Origin: Kitasatospora sp. GP82
GTDB taxonomy: Bacteria; Actinomycetota; Actinomycetes; Streptomycetales; Streptomycetaceae
DNA: 64,000 nucleotides
Assembly (NCBI RefSeq): GCF_029892105.1
Contig: NZ_JARZAJ010000001.1
Location: forward strand, 1-64,000
Direction: 5' to 3'
Every line of letters begins with the position of its first letter. Within the stretch, counting starts at the first letter, position 1. Below the pieces are notes generated by a model. It was not told the DNA's origin and did no database searches. It saw nothing but the letters and a program-made list of their open reading frames with translations. Below are positions 50,909-58,485 of this stretch, piece after piece. The translations under genes were made by a program, and so were the position numbers.

Positions 50909-51406
50909 TCAGGCGCCGTAGGGCTTGACCTCGATGATCTTCACGCTGGCCTGCTTGCCGTTCGGCAGCTCGTAGGAGGCGTCCTCGCCGATCTTCTTGC
51001 CGTCGATGGCGCGGCCCAGCGGCGACTGCGGCGAGTAGATGTCCATGTCGTCGCCGGCCACCTCGCGGGAGCCGAGCAGGAAGATCATGGTGTCGTCGAG
51101 GTCGCCGTCGAAGGCGACGGTCACGACCATGCCGGGGGCGACCACGCCGGAGTCGGCGGGGGCCTCGCCGACCTTGGCGCGCTCCAGGAGCTGGGTGAGC
51201 TGGCGGATGCGCAGCTCGTACTTGCCCTGCTCCTCCTTGGCCGCGTGGTAGCCGGCGTTCTCCTTGAGGTCGCCCTCCTCGCGCGCGGCCTCGATCTTCT
51301 GGGCGATCTCGATGCGCCAGGGGCCGGTCAGGTGCTCCAGCTCGGCCTTGAGCTGGTCGTAGCCGGACTGAGTGAGCCAGGTCACGTTCTCGCTGGTCTG
51401 GGTCAC
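50909..51406 (-). CDS. greA: Transcript cleavage factor GreA
   Basis: 165 residues. The N-terminal coiled coil is WLTQSGYDQLKAELEHLTGPWRIEIAQKIEAAREEGDLKENAGYHAAKEEQGKYE, with the acidic tip residues near EEGDLKENAGYH. The C-terminal FKBP-like domain follows (GSREVAGDDMDIYSPQSPLGRAIDGKKIGEDASYELPNGKQASVKIIEV). It enters the secondary channel of stalled RNA polymerase and stimulates cleavage of the nascent RNA so that elongation resumes. The 317-nt upstream gap (51407-51723) shows no gene and should hold its promoter. Confidence 0.97.
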   Translation of the reverse strand: MTQTSENVTWLTQSGYDQLKAELEHLTGPWRIEIAQKIEAAREEGDLKENAGYHAAKEEQGKYELRIRQLTQLLERAKVGEAPADSGVVAPGMVVTVAFDGDLDDTMIFLLGSREVAGDDMDIYSPQSPLGRAIDGKKIGEDASYELPNGKQASVKIIEVKPYGA

Positions 51407-51723
51407 AGGTGCTCCTCGTCGGTGCTGGGCTGTGCTGAGGGTTGGTCGTCAGCAGGGGTGGTGCCGTCGGATGACAGAAAAGGTCGGGCCGTCGTACTAC
51501 AAAGCAACGCCCGCTCCCGGGCCGTCCGGCGCGGAAGGGGCGAAACCACGAGCCTAACAACTTCCGATCCGGAGCGGGAGTGGCATGGACGGAGCCTTGA
51601 CGTGCGGTTGCGCGCAGATGGCCCGTGGCTGCTCCGGGACGGATTCCCGCCCGAAGGGTCGAGTATGCGTCCCCGACGACGGCTTTGGGGCGCCGCCGCA
51701 GGGCGTGCGGCTGCGCGTGCCGG

Positions 51724-52161
51724 CTACTTGTCGGGCGTACAGCCGAGAAGTTCGGCGGTGGTGCCCCAGTCGGTGGTCTTCAGGGTGACCACCTTGTCGT
51801 AGCTGCTGCCGGCGGCCGGGACCGGGAAGTCGGACTGGCCGACCACACCGCCGTCCTTGCCCTGCGAGCGGACGGTGCAGACCCCGGCGGTGCCGTCGCT
51901 CTTGCGTACCGACAGCTGGAGCTGCACCGAGTTCGCCGAGACCGGCTGGAAGGTCGGCACCGAACCGTTCATCGCCGTCTCGCGCAGCAGGTACGAGCCG
52001 CCGAGCCAGGCGACCAGTCCGAGCAGCAGCACCCCGCAGACCACGGCCGCGATCCGCAGCTTGCGGTCCGCCTCCTGGTCGCTGCGGCGGCTGTAACGGC
52101 CCTCGGGCAGGGCCTGGCCTGCTGGTACGGCTCCTGCGGCAGGCGTAGGGCTGGAGGTCAT
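51724..52161 (-). CDS. DUF4307 membrane protein
   Basis: 145 residues. A Pro/Ala-rich cytoplasmic N-terminus (SRRSDQEADRKLRIAA) is followed by a single helix (VVCGVLLLGLVAWLGGSYLL, about 38-57), then a ~85-residue extracytoplasmic domain with FQPVSANSVQLQLSVRKSDGTAGVCTVRSQGKDGGVVGQSDFPVPA and a second Cys (ELLGCTPDK), so a disulfide is possible. This architecture fits DUF4307, found beside mca and greA in many actinobacteria. Function unknown. It is divergent from mca. Confidence 0.88.
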   Translation of the reverse strand: MTSSPTPAAGAVPAGQALPEGRYSRRSDQEADRKLRIAAVVCGVLLLGLVAWLGGSYLLRETAMNGSVPTFQPVSANSVQLQLSVRKSDGTAGVCTVRSQGKDGGVVGQSDFPVPAAGSSYDKVVTLKTTDWGTTAELLGCTPDK

Positions 52162-52312
52162 GGCGGGGCTCGGTCCTTTCGACGAGGGGCAGTCGGCCGC
52201 TGGTGGGAATGGACGAGCCCTTCATTCAGTCACTATAGGAGGGGCACGTCCGCGCCGGAGGCGGCGGGGGAGCCGGCCCGACGAACCGGATATTCCCGGA
52301 AGGAACCAGGCG

Positions 52313-53197
52313 TTGACTGAGCAGTTGCGACTGATGGCGGTGCACGCGCACCCGGACGACGAGTCCAGCAAGGGCGCGGCGACCATGGCCATGTATGTCT
52401 CCCAGGGCGTGGACGTCCTGGTCGCCACCTGCACGGGCGGGGAGCGCGGATCCATCCTCAACCCGAAGCTGCAGGGTGACCCGTTCATCGAGGAGAACAT
52501 CCACGAGGTGCGCCGCAAGGAGATGGACGCGGCCCGTGAGATCCTCGGGGTCAAGCAGGCATGGCTGGGCTTCGTGGACTCGGGTCTGCCCGAGGGCGAC
52601 CCGCTGCCGCCGCTGCCGGAGGGCTGCTTCGCCCTCCAGGACGTGGCCGAGGCGGCGGCCCCGCTGGTGAAGCTGATCCGCGAGTTCCGCCCGCACGTCA
52701 TCACGACGTACGACGAGAACGGCGGTTACCCGCACCCAGACCACATCATGACCCACAAGATCACCATGGTGGCCTTCGAAGCCGCGGGTGACCCGGACGC
52801 GTACCCCGAGGCGGGCGAGCCCTGGCAGCCGTCCAAGCTCTACTACAACCACGGCTTCCCGATGGGCCGGATCCGTGCCCTGCACGCCTACCTCACCGAG
52901 CACGGGCACGACTCCCCGTACGGCGAGTGGATCGCGGGCTGGGAGAAGAGCGGCCGCAAGGAGCGCGAGATCACCACCCGGGTGCGCTGCGAGGACTGGT
53001 TCGAGATCCGGGACAAGGCGCTGATCGCGCACGCGACCCAGATCGACCCCGACGGTCCCTGGTTCCGCGTCCCGCTGGACATCCAGCGCGACATCTGGCC
53101 CACCGAGGACTACGAGCTGGCCCGGACCCTGATCGACACCGATCTGCCCGAGGACGACCTCTTCGCGGGCCTGCGCGCCCCCAGCCCCGTGGCCTGA
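52313..53197 (+). CDS. mca: Mycothiol S-conjugate amidase Mca
   Basis: 294 residues from a TTG after GGAAGGA, matching the usual start TEQLRLMAVHAHPDDESSKGAATMA. The zinc ligands lie in HAHPDDE and in the C-terminal YPHPDHIMTH motif. TCTGGERGSILNPKLQGD and RRKEMDAAREILGV are family-specific. The enzyme cleaves mycothiol-toxin conjugates to release a mercapturic acid for export, a detoxification step confined to mycothiol-making actinobacteria. The MshB paralogue is shorter in the middle, and the length and QAWLGFVDSGLPEG loop favour Mca. Confidence 0.95.
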   Translation: MTEQLRLMAVHAHPDDESSKGAATMAMYVSQGVDVLVATCTGGERGSILNPKLQGDPFIEENIHEVRRKEMDAAREILGVKQAWLGFVDSGLPEGDPLPPLPEGCFALQDVAEAAAPLVKLIREFRPHVITTYDENGGYPHPDHIMTHKITMVAFEAAGDPDAYPEAGEPWQPSKLYYNHGFPMGRIRALHAYLTEHGHDSPYGEWIAGWEKSGRKEREITTRVRCEDWFEIRDKALIAHATQIDPDGPWFRVPLDIQRDIWPTEDYELARTLIDTDLPEDDLFAGLRAPSPVA

Positions 53198-53221
53198 CCT
53201 GCCACCAGGCTGTGACACTCC

Positions 53222-53380
53222 CCGCCTCACCTTCGGGCGCGGCGGCTGTGACACTCCCGCCTCGCCTTCGGGCGCTCTGAGCCGATGCCGACGCTCCTCG
53301 CTCCGGCACTCGCTCCGGCACTCGCTGCGCTCGCTTGTCGCTCGTCGCTTTCGGCATCGACGCGCCCGAAGGTGAGGCGG
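53222..53380. repeat. 19-bp perfect inverted repeat downstream of mca
   Basis: CCGCCTCACCTTCGGGCGC at 53222-53240 is exactly complementary to 53362-53380. A degenerate copy (CCGCCTCGCCTTCGGGCGC) lies at 53257-53275. The interval also contains CGCTCC/GGCACTC short repeats. It is probably a terminator/repeat element. Confidence 0.85.
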
Positions 53381-53442
53381 CTCTCTGCGACACGCACCAC
53401 CCCGGTGACCCGGCCGACATCAGGCCGGGTCACCATGGAGAG

Positions 53443-53634
53443 ATGAGCACCCCCATGAACTTCAGCGATCTGGCCACCGGTCTCGCCCTCGACGACGCCA
53501 AGGTGACGCCCGGCCTCCTCGGCTTCGTCGTCTTCGCCGCCCTGGGTGTCGCCACCTGGTTCCTGGTGAAGTCGATGAACAAGCAGTTCAAGCGCGTGGA
53601 CTTCGTCGAGGAGCCCGAAGCCGCCAAGGAGTGA
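53443..53634 (+). CDS. Small single-pass membrane protein
   Basis: 63 residues. One membrane helix (PGLLGFVVFAALGVATWFLV, about 22-42) is followed by a basic cytoplasmic segment (KSMNKQFKRVDF) and an acidic tail. Small proteins of this form occur between mca and the thioredoxin-domain gene in other Streptomyces to my knowledge, which supports both its reality and the core position of the split gene that follows. No function is known. Confidence 0.8.
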   Translation: MSTPMNFSDLATGLALDDAKVTPGLLGFVVFAALGVATWFLVKSMNKQFKRVDFVEEPEAAKE

Positions 53635-53678
53635 GCTGTTCCCGCGCTGAGCGGCGGTGATGCGGGAGGATGGGGAGC

Positions 53679-53837
53679 ATGCCGAACCGTCTCGCTGACG
53701 CAACCTCGCCGTATCTGCTGCAGCACGCCGACAACCCGGTGGACTGGGGGCCCTGGGGGCCCGAGGCGTTCGAGGAGGCGCGGCGCCGGGGCGTGCCGGT
53801 GCTGCTCTCGGTCGGGTACGCGGCCTGCCACTGGTGA
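53679..53837 (+). pseudogene. 5' fragment 1 of a DUF255/YyaL-type thioredoxin-domain gene (native position)
   Basis: 52 codons: [52 protein letters not shown], then TGA. This is the N-terminal thioredoxin-like part of the ~670-residue protein, cut in the middle of the CHWC motif. Similarity to the intact gene stops after CACTGGTG. Its position just after mca and the small membrane protein marks this as the native 5' end. The matching 3' end is at 61898-63805, so 8 kb of foreign DNA separates them. See fragments 2 and 3, which break at the same codons. Confidence 0.92.
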
Positions 53838-53974
53838 CAAGTGAGCGGGTGTGCCGCTGTCCGTGAAGTGACCGCTCCGCAATGGCGGAAGAGCGGCGGT
53901 GGTTCTCTCGGCACAGAGCAGCGGCGGGACCGCATCCCTGTAGCGTGGTACCTGCCTACCTGCACGGAGGAGAC

Positions 53975-54328
53975 GTGACCGCACAGCCCGAGCACCACGC
54001 TGGTGAGCTGATCCCGCGCCCTGAGCGGACCATCACCGCCCTCAAGGCCGCCCTTGCTGTCGTAGCGCCGGATCGCCTGCCGGAGATGCAGACCGAGCAG
54101 GCTGAAGCGATCACCAAGGCCATCGACTCCGACACCCTTGACCCTCTCCGCGGGTTCCTCCTGCGGTGGGCCGTGGTGGTCGAGATCGAGAGGTATCCGG
54201 AGACGGCCTTCAAGTTGCGCCGGGCCGAGTACCTCATGCAGGTCGCGGAGGACCCTGACGACTCCCGGCGCCAAGCCCTCACCGCCGCCGAGATCGTCCG
54301 AGCCGCGTACCGGGCGCTGGGCGCATGA
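53975..54328 (+). CDS. Antitoxin-like protein (DUF6247-like)
   Basis: 117 residues from a GTG close after GGAGGAG. It is helical and acidic: RPERTITALKAALAVVAPDRLPEMQTEQAEAITKAIDSDTLDPLRGFLLRWAVVVEIERYPETAF, ending LTAAEIVRAAYRALGA. The 'PLRGFLLRWW/AVV' pattern resembles the DUF6247 family of small actinomycete proteins that precede RelE-like toxins. The stop overlaps the next start (ATGA), the arrangement of toxin-antitoxin pairs. Part of this junction is duplicated at 56769. Assignment as antitoxin is inference. Confidence 0.65.
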   Translation: MTAQPEHHAGELIPRPERTITALKAALAVVAPDRLPEMQTEQAEAITKAIDSDTLDPLRGFLLRWAVVVEIERYPETAFKLRRAEYLMQVAEDPDDSRRQALTAAEIVRAAYRALGA

Positions 54329-54576
54329 CGTGGTCCTGGGAGTACCTCCCCGGCGAGGAGCATGTCGTTGGCGGAGTCCCGCCGGCCTTCGTCGCCGAAG
54401 TCGAGAAGAAGGCTGACGAGTTGGTCCGCGCTGCGGGAGCCCTGTACCTCGACGGGACCGCGTACCGGGGCGAGAACCCCAAGAGCAGGACCGCCGACGT
54501 TCCGGGCGGCATGTTCCAGTACCTGACTGTCGTCAGGCATGAGCAGATCTACATCGTCCAGGTCACGTACTTCTAG
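54325..54576 (+). CDS. Putative RelE/ParE-like toxin partner
   Basis: 83 residues: MTWSWEYLPGEEHVVGGVPP, AFVAEVEKKADELVRAAGAL, YLDGTAYRGENPKSRTADVP, GGMFQYLTVVRHEQIYIVQV, TYF. The order helix-helix-strand-strand, with a basic stretch (YRGENPKSR) before two closing strands, is that of small RelE/ParE-fold proteins. It overlaps the upstream gene by four bases. No signature residue proves nuclease activity, so this is a fold-and-context guess. A truncated copy begins MTWSWGYLPSEEHVV at 56808. Confidence 0.55.
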   Translation: MTWSWEYLPGEEHVVGGVPPAFVAEVEKKADELVRAAGALYLDGTAYRGENPKSRTADVPGGMFQYLTVVRHEQIYIVQVTYF

Positions 54577-54779
54577 GAACGGTGCGCGGCGCCGACCCGG
54601 CAGTGGCTCGCCCTCCGGCGCGGGGTGTTGCCTGGGCCGACACCTTGCTGTGGCTGGAGCAGGTAGGGCGATAGTCCGATGATGGTGCGGTCTTCAGGGT
54701 GGAGCATCGGAGCGGCAGGGCCGCCCGGGAGGCGCCGACCGGCGTCGCCGGCCCTGGCTCAGCTCGCGAGACCAATGAA

Positions 54780-54822
54780 CTCGTAATGCGCAGGTCTCGG
54801 GTTCGAATCCCGAAAGCGGCTC
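54780..54822 (+). other. 3' fragment of a tRNA-Thr (CGU), attachment-site-like
   Basis: CTCGTAATGCGCAGGTC followed by TCGGGTTCGAATCCCGA and AAGCGGCTC reproduces a tRNA from its anticodon loop (anticodon CGT) to the acceptor 3' strand. The 5' half is missing: upstream bases do not form the anticodon or acceptor stems. Integrative elements of actinomycetes carry exactly such 3' tRNA segments at their att sites. It has no CCA. Confidence 0.75.
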
Positions 54823-54830
54823 AAGGTAAA

Positions 54831-54863
54831 ACCCAACTCCTGTATTCGATACGGGAGTTGGGT
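54831..54863 (+). terminator. Hairpin after the tRNA fragment
   Basis: ACCCAACTCCTGTAT and ATACGGGAGTTGGGT pair over 15 bp (one T-G) with a TCG loop, typical of the terminator that follows a tRNA gene. It was probably carried along with the tRNA fragment. Confidence 0.8.
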
Positions 54864-54964
54864 CGTACAACGCGGTCACCCCGGGTGGGCTTCTCTTCCG
54901 CGCAAGGCGCTGACCTGCTGTTTCTTGCGGAGTGCGACCGGGTCCGACCTCGTCCGTCGTCATG

Positions 54965-55357
54965 TCAGGCCTGATGTGTGCCCAGGGTGTGCCCGAGGGG
55001 CATCTGGCACGGGATGAAAGCATCCAGTGCGTCGGCCCGCCGCCTCAGGTCTGCCGCGATGTCGTCCCAGTCCGGTCCGTACAGCTCGAGGCTCTCGGCG
55101 GCCTCTCGCATCAGCGCCGAATCGTCCGGCCGCTGCAGGAGTACCAACCGGTGCGCCAGGTTGCGAACCCAGACCGGTAGGTAGCCGTTGACCGGGGGCG
55201 GACACAACTCATGCAGCATGGCAATGATCGAGTCTGCGTCGGCGAAGGTCAGTTCCTCGACGAAGTGGTGCTCGTGGTGAGGCTGATCGCAGTCTGGCGT
55301 GGGCCGGTACTCGTCGCCGTATAGGCATCGGGCGTGCTCCGTCAGGGTGCTGTGCAT
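54965..55357 (-). CDS. Hypothetical protein in the accretion region
   Basis: 130 residues. The N-terminus is His/Cys/Asp-rich (MHSTLTEHARCLYGDEYRP, CDQPHHEHHFVEELTF). The middle reads ADADSIIAMLHELCPPPVNG, YLPVWVRNLAHRLVLLQRP, followed by a helical ESLELYGPDWDDIAADLRRRADALDAFI. Clustered His, Cys and Asp near the start could bind a metal. I do not recognise a family. It lies between the tRNA fragment and a remnant of the split gene, so it belongs to the inserted material. Lower GC3 than core neighbours is consistent with this. Confidence 0.65.
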   Translation of the reverse strand: MHSTLTEHARCLYGDEYRPTPDCDQPHHEHHFVEELTFADADSIIAMLHELCPPPVNGYLPVWVRNLAHRLVLLQRPDDSALMREAAESLELYGPDWDDIAADLRRRADALDAFIPCQMPLGHTLGTHQA

Positions 55358-55579
55358 GCCGCTGAGCCTATGACGCCTTGATCCGCCGGACAGAACCTAG
55401 CCCCACCGCCGCCCCACCCACGCGGGAGGGTGCCCCGCACCCACCGCGGCGGGGCGCCCTCGCAGTACCGTCAACCCACCGATGCAGCGCCGCACCCCCC
55501 GAACGCCCCAACGGCAGGGCAGGACCAGCCGGGTTGCTACAGGGGGTCGTCGGTTCGAATCCCGGGCGATCCCCATCCA

Positions 55580-55598
55580 CCACGTGATGGCGCATGAG
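55580..55598 (+). other. 19-bp remnant of the split gene just beyond the CHWC break
   Basis: CCACGTGATGGCGCATGAG encodes the continuation HVMAHE that normally follows CHWC in the DUF255 gene. It is preceded and followed by unrelated DNA. It looks like the right-hand junction of the first inserted module. Confidence 0.7.
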
Positions 55599-55672
55599 TG
55601 CAAATCGGCGAAGCGGGCGGAGGTGCGCGGGTTCCGCCGTCGGGGGCGGGGCACTGTGAGAGGCTGGCTCGT

Positions 55673-55834
55673 ATGAACCGGTTGGCTGGTGTGACCTCGC
55701 CTTATCTGCTTCAGCATGCTGGCAATCCGGTCGACTGGTGGCCCTGGATGCCGGAGGCTTTCGAGGAAGCACGGCGGCGCAATGTACCCGTTCTGCTATC
55801 GGTTGGTTATGGAGCGTGTCACTGGTGCCAATGA
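55673..55834 (+). pseudogene. 5' fragment 2 of the DUF255/YyaL-type gene
   Basis: 53 codons: [53 protein letters not shown], then TGA. It keeps the native frame to CACTGGTGCCA and then departs. It differs from fragments 1 and 3 at many codons, so it is not a recent local duplication. It seems to come from a different strain or element. Codon use is slightly less GC-rich (CTTATCTGCTTCAGCATGCT). Confidence 0.9.
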
Positions 55835-55885
55835 CTTAACACAGCCAGGCAGTCCTGACCTGGTCTGTTGCCAGGGGGTAGCCGC

Positions 55886-56131
55886 GTGGACGCGTACGAT
55901 GAGGAACCGGGCAGGAGCATAGACGCTTGGGTGGAGGCCGAACTGGCCGCCTCGCCCGAGTGGGGACCCGAGAAGTACGCCAGCATCCGTCAGTGCTTGG
56001 AGGGCAGCGAACCCGCTGTCACCGCTGAGGAGCAGGGGCGCGGAGCCACAGACTTTGGCCCACACGGTGGTGTTGTGCGCGTGAGCGAATGTTCACGCGC
56101 ACAGCACCACCCCTGCTGGCATTCCTCGTGA
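55886..56131 (+). CDS. Small hypothetical protein
   Basis: 81 residues from a GTG after GGGGGTAG. The first half, VDAYDEEPGRSIDAWVEAEL, AASPEWGPEKYASIRQCLEG, is helical and protein-like. The second half (GATDFGPHGGVVRVSECSRA, QHHPCWHSS) looks less natural, so the reading frame may have decayed. No family recognised. It lies directly after fragment 2. Confidence 0.5.
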   Translation: MDAYDEEPGRSIDAWVEAELAASPEWGPEKYASIRQCLEGSEPAVTAEEQGRGATDFGPHGGVVRVSECSRAQHHPCWHSS

Positions 56132-56188
56132 TGGACCTCGTACGGGTCCGGGGCGTCATATCCTGTGGGCGACGGGAAGGAGCTGTTG

Positions 56189-56734
56189 ATGAGCGTCGAC
56201 GCGGTCATGCACACCGAGTTCCCCGCTGGGTACGTGGTCTTCTTCGGCACCGACGGGAAGGTGGTCATGACCCCGCAGAGCGAAGAGCACTCCGGGACCA
56301 TCAGGTCGATGCAGATCGACTCCCTCGCCCTCGGCCGGCACGCGAAGGTCATCTCCGACGTCTACATCGACTTCCCGGCCGACGAGAACTCGGCCCCCGA
56401 TCTCGCGATCATGCGGGAGGACGCGCAGAGGCAGGGCAAGCGCTACGGCTTCGAGGACGTGCTGCTGATCGCCGAGGTGGTGTCGGTCTCCTCCGCGCGC
56501 AAGGACTACGACGACTGCACCGCGAAGTACGGCCGTTACGGGATCCCGGTCTACGTGGTGGTGGATCCGTACGCTGAGGAGGTCGTCGTCCACACCCAGC
56601 CCACTGGCACCGGTTACGTTGCGGCGCACACGCATAAGTACGGCTCGGGCAAGCTGCCCATCGAGCTGGCCGATGGGCGGACCTACACCCTCGACCTGGA
56701 CGAGCTGCCCCGACCTGAGACAGACGCCCGCTGA
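56189..56734 (+). CDS. Uma2-family (DUF820) restriction-endonuclease-like protein
   Basis: 181 residues from an ATG six bases after AAGGAG. PD-(D/E)xK-fold features: SDVYIDFPADENSAPDLAIMRED (catalytic Asp), LIAEVVSVSSARKDYDDCTAKYGRYGIPVYVVVDP (Glu-x-Val and the Lys/Tyr helix), then a beta-rich tail with LADGRTYTLDLDELP. Uma2 proteins are widespread in actinomycetes and cyanobacteria. Their substrate is unknown and several are linked to mobile DNA. It starts the second inserted module. Confidence 0.85.
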   Translation: MSVDAVMHTEFPAGYVVFFGTDGKVVMTPQSEEHSGTIRSMQIDSLALGRHAKVISDVYIDFPADENSAPDLAIMREDAQRQGKRYGFEDVLLIAEVVSVSSARKDYDDCTAKYGRYGIPVYVVVDPYAEEVVVHTQPTGTGYVAAHTHKYGSGKLPIELADGRTYTLDLDELPRPETDAR

Positions 56735-56768
56735 CCGCACCGGCTCGCTCATTGTCCGGCTTGCCGAG

Positions 56769-56849
56769 ATCGTTCGAGCTGCCTACCGGGCGCTGGGCGC
56801 ATGACGTGGTCCTGGGGGTACCTCCCCAGCGAAGAGCATGTCGTGTAGG
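56769..56849 (+). pseudogene. Truncated second copy of the toxin-antitoxin junction
   Basis: The last 11 codons of the antitoxin-like gene (EIVRAAYRALGA, stop), the ATGA overlap and the first 15 codons of the partner (MTWSWGYLPSEEHVV) are present. They are about 90% identical to 54291-54375, then the frame meets a stop. The rest of both genes is gone. This shows the two inserted modules share ancestry. Confidence 0.85.
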
Positions 56850-56961
56850 AGGTCGACGCATCATCGGACGGATGTCATGGCGGGCGGGGGAGTAATGCTC
56901 GGCAGGGCCCGGTCGGCGGCTGTGGATGACGGGGGACCCTGGTGGTGGACTGTGCGCCGCG

Positions 56962-57339
56962 CTACGACGCGACCGGCGCGGGCCGGGAGGCGTGGTCGAT
57001 GTTCTCCTCGACCCAGGCGCGGAGTGCGTTGAGCGGGATTGCGGCGCTGTGGCCGAGCGGGGTGAGGGAGTACTCGACGTGCAGCGGGACGGCGGGGTAG
57101 ACGGTGCGGTCGAGGATGCCGAAGTCTTCCAGCCGGCGGAGCGCCTGGGTGAGGACCTTGGGGCTGACGCCCTGGAGCTTGCGCTGGAGTTCGCCGAAGC
57201 GCTGGGGGCCGTCTTCGAGGGCGCCGATGGCCAGGGCGGACCACTTGTTGGCGAGCAGGTCGAGCAGGGTGCGGCAGGGGCACTGGGCGGCGTAGACGTC
57301 GTGGTGCGAGTGCTGGCCGCTGGGGCAGGTGGTCGTCAT
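56962..57339 (-). CDS. HxlR-family transcriptional regulator
   Basis: 125 residues. The winged-helix domain reads CPCRTLLDLLANKWSALAIGALEDGPQRFGELQRKLQGVSPKVLTQALRRLEDFGILDRTVYPAVPLHVEYSLTPLGHS. The Cys in YAAQCPCR at the HxlR position can sense electrophiles or oxidants in related proteins (HypR, QorR). It is divergent from the quinone-reductase-like gene at 57479, the usual arrangement for QorR-type pairs. The 139-nt gap has an AT-rich patch (GGTAACTATACCC) suited to its operator. Confidence 0.92.
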   Translation of the reverse strand: MTTTCPSGQHSHHDVYAAQCPCRTLLDLLANKWSALAIGALEDGPQRFGELQRKLQGVSPKVLTQALRRLEDFGILDRTVYPAVPLHVEYSLTPLGHSAAIPLNALRAWVEENIDHASRPAPVAS

Positions 57340-57478
57340 GCTCACTCTCCTCACCAGGTCACTTCCCGATGGGAAGTAATGGACCTTGAAGGTAACTATA
57401 CCCGCGGGGATAGCGTCGTGGACGTCGAGGGAGGGCCGTCAACGGCCTTCCGCAGAGCACTGTTTCAGGAGATGACGC

Positions 57479-58447
57479 ATGTCCGCAGACATGATGCGCG
57501 CGGTGGTCCAGGACGCCTTCGGTGGTCCGGAGGTGCTGACGGTCCAGCAGGTGTCGCGCCCGGTGCCGCTGCCGACCGAGGTGCTGGTGCGGGTGCACGC
57601 GGCTGGCATCAACCCGGTGGACTGGAAGACCCGTGGCGGCACCGGCATGGCCGGCCTGCTGGGTGAGCCGCCGTTCACCCTCGGCTGGGACGTGTCCGGG
57701 GTGGTGGAGGAGGTCGGCTTCGGGGTGACCACGCTGAAGGTCGGCGACGAGGTGTACGGGATGCCGTGGTTCCCGCGCGTCGCGAACGCCTATGCCGAGT
57801 ACGTGACCGCGCCGGCCCGTCAGTGGGCGCGTAAGCCCGCCACCGTCGACCACGTGCATGCGGCCGCCGTGCCGCTGGCTGCGCTGACCGCCTGGCAGGC
57901 CGTCGTCGACACCGCCCACGTGCGGGCCGGCCAGCGGGTCCTGATCACGGCCGCTGCGGGTGGGGTGGGCCACTTCGCGGTCCAGTTCGCCCGCCACCTG
58001 GGCGCCGACGTGATCGCCACCGCCAGCGCCGGCCGCCACCCCTGGCTCAAGGAGCTCGGTGCGAACGAGACCGTCGACTACACCACCACCCGCTTCGAGG
58101 ACACCATCAAGGACGTCGACGTCGTCATCGACCTGGTCGGCGACGCCCACGACATGACCAGCACTCGCTCGCTGAAGGTCCTGCGCCCGGGCGGCCTGCT
58201 GGTCGCGATCCCGGCCGGTGTCTCACCCGAGCTGGCCCGGGCCGCCGAGGCGGCCGGTGTTCGGGTCACCCCCTTCCTGGTGGAGCCGGACGGCGCCGCG
58301 CTGACCCGGATCGCCGACCTCATCGACGCCGGCGAGGTGGCGGTGGAGGTCGAGCAGGTCTTCCCGCTGGAGCAGGTCGCCCAGGCCCACGCCCAGGGCG
58401 AGAACGGCCGCACCCGCGGCAAGCTCGTCCTCCGCGTCACCGCCTGA
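57479..58447 (+). CDS. NADP-dependent quinone-oxidoreductase-like protein (MDR, zinc-free)
   Basis: 322 residues. GroES-like N-terminus (MRAVVQDAFGGPEVLTVQQVSRPVPLPTEVLVRVHAAGINPVDWKTRGG), then the Rossmann domain with QRVLITAAAGGVGHFAVQFARHLGADVIATASAGRHPWLKELGANETVDY, and a C-terminal EQVAQAHAQGENGRTRGKLVLRV. No zinc-binding Cys cluster, so it belongs to the quinone oxidoreductase group. It probably reduces quinones or enones under control of the divergent HxlR regulator. It is followed by NIPSNAP and HbpS-like genes in the same direction (38- and 50-nt gaps). Confidence 0.93.
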   Translation: MSADMMRAVVQDAFGGPEVLTVQQVSRPVPLPTEVLVRVHAAGINPVDWKTRGGTGMAGLLGEPPFTLGWDVSGVVEEVGFGVTTLKVGDEVYGMPWFPRVANAYAEYVTAPARQWARKPATVDHVHAAAVPLAALTAWQAVVDTAHVRAGQRVLITAAAGGVGHFAVQFARHLGADVIATASAGRHPWLKELGANETVDYTTTRFEDTIKDVDVVIDLVGDAHDMTSTRSLKVLRPGGLLVAIPAGVSPELARAAEAAGVRVTPFLVEPDGAALTRIADLIDAGEVAVEVEQVFPLEQVAQAHAQGENGRTRGKLVLRVTA

Positions 58448-58485
58448 CCACACGAACTGACCCACCAGAAGATCGGAGCAGCCCC

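Noticed and set aside
55524..55575. Second possible tRNA 3' fragment (GGTTCGAATCCCGGG) before the HVMAHE remnant
   Set aside because: The T-stem bases do not pair properly and no anticodon arm is present. The GGTTCGAATCC core alone is too short to call.
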